Source: Ignavibacteriales bacterium
Lineage (GTDB): Bacteria > Bacteroidota > Ignavibacteria > UBA10030 > SZUA-254
NCBI GenBank assembly: GCA_016207985.1
Contig: JACQYX010000256.1
Location: forward strand, 1-5,683
Direction of reading: 5' to 3'
Length of the DNA: 5,683 nucleotides
Shown: positions 1-4,277 of the stretch, one piece after another
Position numbering within the stretch: the stretch's first letter is position 1
Layout of the letters: each line of letters opens with the position of its first letter
The notes under the pieces: generated by a model
Databases searched by the model: none
The model's input: only the letters and a program-made list of their open reading frames with translations
Told to the model about the DNA's origin: nothing
Program-made: the position numbers and the translations under genes

Positions 1-616
1 ACGGCAGCTTCACCATCCGTTTTTGGTAATCGTCGAAGATTTTGCGCAGAGTGGAAAAAGAATTTTCTGAAACGACAGCCGATATTCGCTGATCGAGCGC
101 CGCTGCCTGGATTCCGACTGCAGCTCCCATCGATGTTCCGAACAGACCGATCTTTCCGAGCGATACATCGGTTCGTGTGGTTAAGTAATCGATGATGCTT
201 ATTACATCGTTCTTTTCATAATAGCCGTAGGTGCAGTAAACACCTTCGCTTTCACCGTGACGGCGGGAATCGAAAAGGAAGACATTGTAATGACGATCGT
301 GCATCAGCTTGGCAAATCGGATACCGTCGATTTTACAATCGGCGACACCATGAAGGTAGATGATAGTTCCTTTCGTCGGCTGCTGTGACTTTACGAGCCA
401 GCTATTCAGGCGATATCCATCGTTGGTGATTACGTTTATCTCTTCGTACTTTATTCCAAGCTCAGATGGGTTTGTGGGTAAACCCGATTTACGATAAAAC
501 TCAGATGTGCGCCGCCTCGGCTGAAGCAAAATTGTCGGACCGATGAAGAATAAAACAATCGTAATCGAAACGAGAAAAGCTATAAGTGCGGCAGCAAGTG
601 CAATTAAAAGTACCAT
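1..616 (-). CDS. Membrane-anchored alpha/beta hydrolase (partial, C-terminus beyond left edge)
   Basis: My reverse-strand translation from the ATG at 616 stays open for 205 codons to the window edge. Residues 4-27 form one hydrophobic helix, followed by an Arg triplet at 34-36, so the protein is probably membrane-anchored. The rest reads as a BEM46/FrsA-like alpha/beta hydrolase: the LHG oxyanion strand-loop at 88-90, FDSRRHGESEG at 115-125, and the nucleophile elbow GTSMG at 160-164 with Ser162 as predicted catalytic serine. The catalytic Asp and His should lie in the missing C-terminal part, so an intact triad cannot be confirmed. Family members hydrolyse esters, amides or lipids; the substrate here is unknown. 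No Shine-Dalgarno precedes the start, but it is the first ATG before the hydrophobic helix, and the ATG further upstream in another frame stops after seven codons. The gene is divergent from the T9SS gene. GC content is clearly higher than in that neighbour (29/60 at 301-360 against 16/60 at 1021-1080). Confidence 0.88.
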   Translation of the reverse strand, partial: MVLLIALAAALIAFLVSITIVLFFIGPTILLQPRRRTSEFYRKSGLPTNPSELGIKYEEINVITNDGYRLNSWLVKSQQPTKGTIIYLHGVADCKIDGIRFAKLMHDRHYNVFLFDSRRHGESEGVYCTYGYYEKNDVISIIDYLTTRTDVSLGKIGLFGTSMGAAVGIQAAALDQRISAVVSENSFSTLRKIFDDYQKRMVKLP

Positions 617-657
617 TAAAATTCTATATTTTTTGGGTAGATATCATGATGATTTCC

Positions 658-686
658 AATATAGGAAGTGATTTAATGGAATGCAA
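658..686 (-). promoter_or_regulatory. Candidate promoter for the hydrolase gene
   Basis: Read on the minus strand, TTGCAT (681-686) is followed after 17 bases by TATATT (658-663). The -10 matches the sigma70 consensus at 5 of 6 positions, but the -35 matches only at 3. Transcription would start near 650, giving a leader of roughly 35 bases before the ATG at 616. Chance occurrence in AT-rich DNA is possible. Confidence 0.3.
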
Positions 687-698
687 TCGGAGAATGAA

Positions 699-728
699 AC
701 CTTAATCCCGATGTAGAGAGATTAAGGT
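699..728. repeat. 9-bp perfect inverted repeat, 12-base loop
   Basis: ACCTTAATC (699-707) and GATTAAGGT (720-728) are exact reverse complements separated by 12 bases. No T-tract follows on either strand, so it does not look like a terminator. It lies about 13 bases upstream of the candidate -35 for the T9SS gene and upstream of the candidate hydrolase promoter, a sensible place for an operator. No regulator is identifiable. Confidence 0.45.
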
Positions 729-740
729 CCAATCTTCCTT

Positions 741-769
741 TTGATATTCATAAAAAATTGAATTATATT
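741..769 (+). promoter_or_regulatory. Candidate promoter for the T9SS gene
   Basis: TTGATA (741-746) and TATATT (764-769) are separated by exactly 17 bases. Each matches the sigma70 consensus at 5 of 6 positions. The same bases also resemble the Bacteroidota pattern, with TTTG at 740-743 and TATATTTTG at 764-772. Transcription would begin near 776, leaving a leader of about 30 bases with the Shine-Dalgarno at 791. Confidence 0.5.
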
Positions 770-790
770 TTGTCAAATCGTTTCCAAAAA

Positions 791-797
791 AGGAAGG
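791..797 (+). promoter_or_regulatory. Shine-Dalgarno for the start at 807
   Basis: AGGAAGG lies 9 bases before the ATG at 807. It is the only strong ribosome binding site in the window and fixes that start. The glycosyltransferase and patatin starts have none. Confidence 0.7.
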
Positions 798-806
798 GAA
801 ATAATT

Positions 807-1391
807 ATGGAAAACCATTATCTTCAATCTAATATTGTATTGGTTTTAATCTGTTTTTTTGTTGGCTCCATAGCCCACCCTCAACCAATTACAGAACAGA
901 TTTTACCAGAAATTTTTCCATACACACAAACAGCGAATATTTCATTTGACAACATGAATAATATTCACTTAATAAGTCTCTCAACTCAAATAATAACAAC
1001 TTATCCATATAGTGATGAAGGTTTAAATATTCTTTCTTATACAAGAATTGAGAATGATTCTATTGTTCATATCACCGCAATTCCAGATACAGGAACTTTC
1101 TATAATTGGGGATTGGGTGGTTATGGAAATATTTTCAAACATTCTATCAAACCATATCGGGATAGTATCCTTCTCGGTTGGAGTAAACAACAATACAGTT
1201 GGGGTGACGTTTATCCTTTCTATTCATTTTCTAAACCGAGATTACATTTTGTTTCAATCATTGCTGGTAATATTCAACCTTTATTCGATGTTGACAATGC
1301 TCAAGCTCCTAATATAGTGGCTGCATCGAACGGTGTTCTCCACTTTATATGGGAAACCGACACAGCAAAAAATTCATACGGATTCTTCTAA
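807..1391 (+). CDS. Secreted T9SS cargo protein, part 1 of 3 (signal peptide and first propeller-like repeats)
   Basis: This is the N-terminal frame of a gene spanning 807-2354; with both indels repaired it would encode about 515 residues. The ATG has a strong Shine-Dalgarno. Residues 1-23 look like a signal peptide (hydrophobic core 10-22, likely cleavage after SIA at 21-23), although the n-region has no Lys or Arg, which is atypical. The mature part contains repeats of the form D..N.IHxxx: one at 939-980 (FDNMNNIHLI) and one at 1311-1355 (ASNGVLHFIWE). These resemble the Asp/Asn-rich turns of BNR or sialidase-like beta-propellers; the fold is inference and I recognise no specific family or enzyme motif. 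The frame ends at TAA 1389-1391, just after an A6 run at 1367-1372, while homologous-looking sequence continues in the next frame. The last eight or so residues before the stop are therefore probably out of frame. Base composition is much more AT-rich than the flanking genes. Confidence 0.75.
   Translation: MENHYLQSNIVLVLICFFVGSIAHPQPITEQILPEIFPYTQTANISFDNMNNIHLISLSTQIITTYPYSDEGLNILSYTRIENDSIVHITAIPDTGTFYNWGLGGYGNIFKHSIKPYRDSILLGWSKQQYSWGDVYPFYSFSKPRLHFVSIIAGNIQPLFDVDNAQAPNIVAASNGVLHFIWETDTAKNSYGFF
1367..1372 (+). other. Frameshift site 1 in the T9SS gene (A6 run)
   Basis: Coding sense passes from the frame of 807 to the +1 frame here. Removing one A from the run AAAAAA gives a smooth reading ETDTAKIHTDSSNSEYF with no stop. 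The change thus equals one extra base, typical of a homopolymer sequencing error or a slippage mutation. Confidence 0.65.
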
Positions 1392-1800
1392 TAGTGAATA
1401 TTTCCAACTTCAATACACAAAAGGTTTTGATACAACGTTCTTATCACCTGTCTCCATATATGATTCAATATCTTCTGCTTGGTATTTTCTACCCTCTTAC
1501 AATTATGACATTAAAGTGGATAATAATAATATAGTTCATATCGGATTTCATTCGCGAGGATATTTAAAAGATTCTATATACGTTGCAAGGATATATCCCG
1601 ATGGAAGAATTCAGATTTACTCAACAACTGGTTGGAATGCAAAATTTTACTTTACTGATAACGGAGACGAATATATTGTTTGTCCAATATCGGGAACTCA
1701 AGCTGGCTTGGCATTTTACTCTTCGAAATGGGGTGAATTATTTACACAGAAAAAATATTTCTACTCTGTAGGTTATCCAAAAGATTTTCATTTAATTTAA
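1369..1800 (+). CDS. Secreted T9SS cargo protein, part 2 of 3 (middle of propeller-like body)
   Basis: This frame continues the protein begun at 807 after the indel in the A6 run. The frame is open further upstream (GTG at 1333), but sense probably begins near 1369 with KIHTDSSNSEYF. It carries another propeller-like repeat at 1507-1554 (DIKVDNNNIVHIGFHS) and many aromatic residues, as in extracellular beta-rich proteins. There is no signal peptide or ribosome binding site of its own, so it should not be taken as an independent gene. The frame ends at TAA 1798-1800, while meaningful sequence resumes one base out of register. No enzymatic motif is visible. Confidence 0.65.
   Translation, partial: KIHTDSSNSEYFQLQYTKGFDTTFLSPVSIYDSISSAWYFLPSYNYDIKVDNNNIVHIGFHSRGYLKDSIYVARIYPDGRIQIYSTTGWNAKFYFTDNGDEYIVCPISGTQAGLAFYSSKWGELFTQKKYFYSVGYPKDFHLI
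1785..1799 (+). other. Frameshift site 2 in the T9SS gene (T-rich, minus one base)
   Basis: Coding sense returns from the middle frame to the original frame of 807. Adding one T to either short T run (1785-1788 or 1791-1793) gives a continuous reading such as YPKDFHFNLTSKDIPCLL. This shift is opposite in sign to site 1, so the two cancel and the C-terminal sorting domain lies in the frame of the start codon. Confidence 0.6.
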
Positions 1801-2354
1801 CATCGAAAGATATACCATGTCTTCTCGTCAACTTTAGAGATACATTGGGATACATCAAAGACTTAGAACACGCAAACGATTCAGTTCTCACCTTAAAAAC
1901 ACCCGCTTACATGCTAGGGGGTTCAAGTATTGGCATCGATAGTAAAAACACTATCTGGTTTATATATAGCAAGACACCTCCCAGATCCTTAAGCTACATG
2001 TACGCTGATTTTGATACAGTTTGGTTATTAAAATTTATTGATCCGACCCTTGAGGATAGAGAAACAGTATTCTTGCCTAATAAATTTCTCTTATCACAAA
2101 ATTATCCTAATCCATTCAACCCAAGTACAACGATTCAGTATGACATCCTCACAGGAATACATGTAACCTTGAAGGTGTACGATGTTCTTGGTCGTGAAGT
2201 TGTAACATTAGTAGATAGATTTGAAACAGCCGGTTACAAGTCGGTAACATTGGATGCCACTGGATTACCAAGCGGTGTTTATTTCTATCGCATCTTCATG
2301 AACAGCGAAACGAAAACTTTTATAGATGTGAAGAAGATGATAGTTATTAAGTAG
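1794..2354 (+). CDS. Secreted T9SS cargo protein, part 3 of 3 (last repeats and T9SS type A sorting domain)
   Basis: This part starts by continuing the same protein (NLTSKDIPCLLVNFRDT), so a start at the TTG 1845 is unlikely. It contains a further propeller-like repeat at 1926-1970 (IGIDSKNTIWFIYSK). From about 2070 it becomes a T9SS type A sorting domain and ends at TAG 2352-2354. In known T9SS systems this domain directs the protein across the outer membrane through the SprA translocon, after which the sortase PorU removes it and often attaches the cargo to lipopolysaccharide. The protein is thus predicted to be secreted or surface-attached; its activity is unknown. A strong terminator begins 28 bases after the stop. 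If the two indels are sequencing errors, the gene is intact; if real, the sorting signal is never translated with the signal peptide and the gene is dead. Confidence 0.78.
   Translation, partial: NLTSKDIPCLLVNFRDTLGYIKDLEHANDSVLTLKTPAYMLGGSSIGIDSKNTIWFIYSKTPPRSLSYMYADFDTVWLLKFIDPTLEDRETVFLPNKFLLSQNYPNPFNPSTTIQYDILTGIHVTLKVYDVLGREVVTLVDRFETAGYKSVTLDATGLPSGVYFYRIFMNSETKTFIDVKKMIVIK
2070..2351 (+). other. T9SS type A C-terminal sorting domain
   Basis: All usual landmarks appear in order: LPNKFLLSQNYPNPFNPSTT (2073 onward), VYDVLGREVVTLVD in the middle, then the LDATGLPSGVYFYRI strand and a C-terminal KKMIVIK. Length (about 94 residues) and order match the family. This is the strongest taxonomic clue in the window, since such domains are restricted largely to Bacteroidota and related FCB phyla. 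Confidence 0.93.
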
Positions 2355-2381
2355 AAATTGATTGTGAAGCTTATAAACTTC

Positions 2382-2420
2382 AAGCCGATTCTAGAAACAG
2401 AATCGGCTTTTTCTATTTTT
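2382..2420 (+). terminator. Rho-independent terminator after the T9SS gene
   Basis: AAGCCGATTCT (2382-2392) and AGAATCGGCTT (2399-2409) form a perfect 11-bp stem with a 6-base loop, followed by a T-rich tail (TTTTT at 2408-2412, then another T5 at 2416-2420). It lies 28 bases after the stop at 2354 and should separate the T9SS gene from the glycosyltransferase. Confidence 0.9.
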
Positions 2421-2457
2421 GAGGTATATCGGTATTCTTCGTATATTTCTCTCCGTT

Positions 2458-3531
2458 ATGAGTTTCCCGAAAAATATCGCTCTCATCCACGATTGGCTCG
2501 TCAGCATGCGCGGCGGTGAAAAGGTGTTCGAAGTTCTGTGTGAGCTTTTCCCAAGTGCAGATGTCTTTACACTTGTCCATAAAAAGGGATCGCTATCACC
2601 TTCAATCGAGAGAATGAACATTAAAACATCATTCATACAACACATCCCTAACGCGATGAATCGTTATCAATATTATCTTCCATTCTATCCAACGGCAATT
2701 GAACGTTTTAATCTCGACGAATATGATTTAGTTATATCGAGCAGTCATGCGGCGGCAAAAGGTGTTCGTACGAGAAGAGAAGCTCTCCATATCTGTTATT
2801 GTCATACACCAATGCGTTACATCTGGGATCAATATGAGCAATATTTTGGGAAAGGTCGCGCATCATGGATCACCCGCAGTGCGATGTCATTATCACTCGG
2901 TTATCTTCGCAGATGGGATGTAGAGTCGGCGAAGCGAGTAAATTATTTCATAGCAAATTCCCGGAATGTAAGAGAGCGGATTCAACGCATCTATCATCAA
3001 GATTCCCAAGTAATCTATCCGCCCGTAGATGTTGAGAGGTTCTCTGTTTCAACAAGGGATGAAGGATATTACCTCGTTGTCTCGGCTCTCGTTCCGTATA
3101 AACGCATCGATATTGCCGTTGAGGCATTCAATCAGTTAGGTGAGAAATTAGTTGTCATCGGAACAGGTGCAGAAGAAAAGCGACTTAAATCTTTAGCGAA
3201 GAAGAATATCGAGTTCCTTGGGTGGGTGGGAGATGCCGAACTGCAAAAATATTATGCAAGCTGTCGGGCGATAGTCTTTCCGGGAGAGGAAGATTTTGGA
3301 ATCGTTCCGGTGGAAGGTATGTCGTGCGGGAAACCTGTTATCGCTTTCTCAAAAGGTGGAGCTTTGGAAACTGTTATCGAGGGGAAAACCGGTTTATTCT
3401 TCAACGAGCAAGAAGCTGAGAGTTTAGCAAAGAGAATAAAAGAAATAGTAAAATTTGAATTTGAACCGTCACAGATTAAAGCTCATGTTCAACAGTTCGA
3501 TAAAATGATCTTCATTATTGATGTTACGTAG
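2458..3531 (+). CDS. GT4-family glycosyltransferase (GT-B fold, probable mannosyltransferase-like)
   Basis: This is an intact 357-residue protein. The frame opens upstream at a TTG (2419), but that codon lies in the terminator T-tract; the ATG at 2458 places the conserved first strand (NIALIHDWL, 6-14) at the usual position. No Shine-Dalgarno is visible. The N-terminal GT-B domain shows RGGEKV at 18-23 and the CHTP.RY.W motif from Cys115. The C-terminal domain has the donor-phosphate Lys215-Arg216 in PYKRID, then the GT4 EX7E motif with Glu278 and Glu286, followed by SCGKPVIA. Such enzymes transfer a sugar from a nucleotide donor with retention of configuration, acting at the cytoplasmic face of the inner membrane in surface polysaccharide or glycolipid assembly. 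The N-terminal signature resembles WbaZ-like mannosyltransferases, but donor and acceptor cannot be deduced. The last residues (KMIFIIDVT) are unlike the usual charged C-terminal helix, so the extreme end may be altered. No other polysaccharide gene is adjacent. Confidence 0.92.
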   Translation: MSFPKNIALIHDWLVSMRGGEKVFEVLCELFPSADVFTLVHKKGSLSPSIERMNIKTSFIQHIPNAMNRYQYYLPFYPTAIERFNLDEYDLVISSSHAAAKGVRTRREALHICYCHTPMRYIWDQYEQYFGKGRASWITRSAMSLSLGYLRRWDVESAKRVNYFIANSRNVRERIQRIYHQDSQVIYPPVDVERFSVSTRDEGYYLVVSALVPYKRIDIAVEAFNQLGEKLVVIGTGAEEKRLKSLAKKNIEFLGWVGDAELQKYYASCRAIVFPGEEDFGIVPVEGMSCGKPVIAFSKGGALETVIEGKTGLFFNEQEAESLAKRIKEIVKFEFEPSQIKAHVQQFDKMIFIIDVT

Positions 3532-3540
3532 AAGTACTCA

Positions 3541-3575
3541 TTCCTCTCCCAGAATTTAGGTGGGGGTTGGGTTCA
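3541..3575. repeat. Possible remnant of a dispersed intergenic repeat
   Basis: The block reads CCTCTCCC, then AGAATTTAGG, then TGGGGGTTGGGTT: a C-rich arm, an imperfect palindromic centre (CC.AGAATTTAGG) and a G-rich arm, in otherwise AT-rich DNA. It resembles the pyrimidine/purine-arm intergenic repeats found in many environmental genomes. Only one copy is in the window, so repeat status is inference. Confidence 0.3.
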
Positions 3576-3633
3576 ATAATAATAATATACCAGTAACCAA
3601 GTTGCTAATTGAGCACCGATTCCGTAACATAAG

Positions 3634-3652
3634 TTAAATAAGTTTTATTTAA
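3634..3652. repeat. AT-only palindrome next to the patatin start
   Basis: TTAAATAA (3634-3641) and TTATTTAA (3645-3652) are exact inverted arms with a 3-base loop, ending 5 bases before the ATG at 3658. It occupies the ribosome-binding area, where no Shine-Dalgarno exists. It could be an operator, a weak RNA hairpin or chance in AT-rich DNA. Confidence 0.35.
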
Positions 3653-3657
3653 AACGA

Positions 3658-4272
3658 ATGTCGAACAGACACATCTCTATAATAAAAAAAATTATCTTAC
3701 TTCTGTTTGCTGTTCTAACAGTTTCATATAACAGTTCTGCTCAGACTAAATACATAATCCGACCTGCTATTTCTGCTCAAAAACCAGCCGAGCAAATCGT
3801 CGATTTATCATCACTATCTGATCGTCCGAAAATCGGAATCGTATTGAGTGGTGGGGGTGCACGCGGATTAGCACAGATAGGCGTTCTGAAAGTTCTTGAG
3901 CGTCATAACATCCCGATCGATTTGATTGTCGGTAATAGTCTCGGAAGCGTTGTAGGAGGTTTGTATGCATCCGGATATTCTATTGCAGAGATTGAGAGTA
4001 TAGCTATTCATACTGATTGGGAAGAATTGCTTTCGTTTAGAGAAGAAACAAAACGTACCGATCTTTTCATTGGACAAAAGCAGACTCAGCAGGAAGGATA
4101 TTTCTATATCCGATTCGAGGGATTGGAGCCAATCATTCCGTCATCGATTTCCGGCGGGCAAAGGATTTTGGATTTTTTCTCTTATCTAACTCTACAGGCA
4201 CTGTATCATCCTAATCCAACATTCGATGAATTGAAGATTCCGTTTCGGGCTGTAGCAACCGATTTAATATAG
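3658..4272 (+). CDS. Patatin-like phospholipase fused to Omp85 barrel, part 1 of 2 (signal peptide and N-terminal patatin half)
   Basis: The ATG at 3658 is the first Met after an in-frame stop at 3625 and begins a clear signal peptide: Lys10-Lys11, hydrophobic core 12-22, cleavage predicted after Ala28 (SSA-QT). The patatin domain starts near residue 57. It shows the oxyanion loop GGGARG at 65-70 and the nucleophile motif GNSLG at 92-96 with Ser94 as catalytic serine, and it continues to FRAVATDLI just before TAG 4270-4272. Patatins use a Ser-Asp dyad to hydrolyse the acyl esters of phospholipids or other lipids. The Asp (DGG) lies in part 2, in another frame, so this fragment alone would be inactive. 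The break comes exactly where the family has a conserved segment of about 11 residues (usually T-G-x-x-V-x-x-x-x-G) before the AEALRAS helix. The gene has no Shine-Dalgarno and stands 126 bases after the glycosyltransferase. Confidence 0.85.
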   Translation: MSNRHISIIKKIILLLFAVLTVSYNSSAQTKYIIRPAISAQKPAEQIVDLSSLSDRPKIGIVLSGGGARGLAQIGVLKVLERHNIPIDLIVGNSLGSVVGGLYASGYSIAEIESIAIHTDWEELLSFREETKRTDLFIGQKQTQQEGYFYIRFEGLEPIIPSSISGGQRILDFFSYLTLQALYHPNPTFDELKIPFRAVATDLI

Positions 4273-4277
4273 CAGAG
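4258..4277 (+). other. Frame break and apparent small deletion in the patatin domain
   Basis: Upstream frame reads FRAVATDLI then stop; downstream frame reads NIAEALRASVTVP. Related patatins such as RssA and PlpD have about 11 residues between ATDL/ATNL and the LAxAxRAS helix, and these are absent here. A single deletion of a length one more than a multiple of three (for example 31 or 34 bases) would explain both the missing residues and the frame change. No homopolymer is present. Confidence 0.6.

Larger units (their letters stand above)
617..806. other. Divergent intergenic region
   Basis: This 190-bp AT-rich gap separates the minus-strand hydrolase from the plus-strand T9SS gene. It holds candidate promoters facing both ways, a 9-bp inverted repeat and the Shine-Dalgarno of the right-hand gene, each listed separately. 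I see no open reading frame or RNA gene in it. Confidence 0.7.
3532..3657. other. Intergenic region before the patatin gene
   Basis: These 126 bases contain a G/C-rich repeat-like block (3541-3575), four AAT triplets in a row (3575-3586) and an AT-only palindrome just before the patatin start, but no clear terminator with a T-tract. Promoter-like matches, such as TTGAGC at 3609 with TTAAAT at 3634 (spacing 19), are weak, so I do not call a promoter. Confidence 0.55.

Noticed and set aside
699..728. Inverted repeat as a terminator
   Set aside because: No T-tract on either strand and both flanking genes point away from it.
1367..1800. Programmed ribosomal frameshifting in the T9SS gene
   Set aside because: Site 1 needs a +1 move and site 2 a -1 move; neither shows a proper X XXY YYZ heptamer in the right frame or a clear stimulatory structure. 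Two opposite events in one gene fit indels better.
2419..2457. Upstream TTG start for the glycosyltransferase adding 13 residues
   Set aside because: It lies in the T-tract of the terminator, has no ribosome binding site, and the added residues precede the conserved first strand; ATG 2458 fits better.
2391..2645. Minus-strand open frame of 84 codons
   Set aside because: It overlaps the terminator and the conserved N-terminus of the glycosyltransferase and has no recognisable features; a shadow frame.
3575..3586. Four AAT triplets as a phase-variable microsatellite
   Set aside because: Only four units in AT-rich intergenic DNA; too short to argue for regulated slippage.
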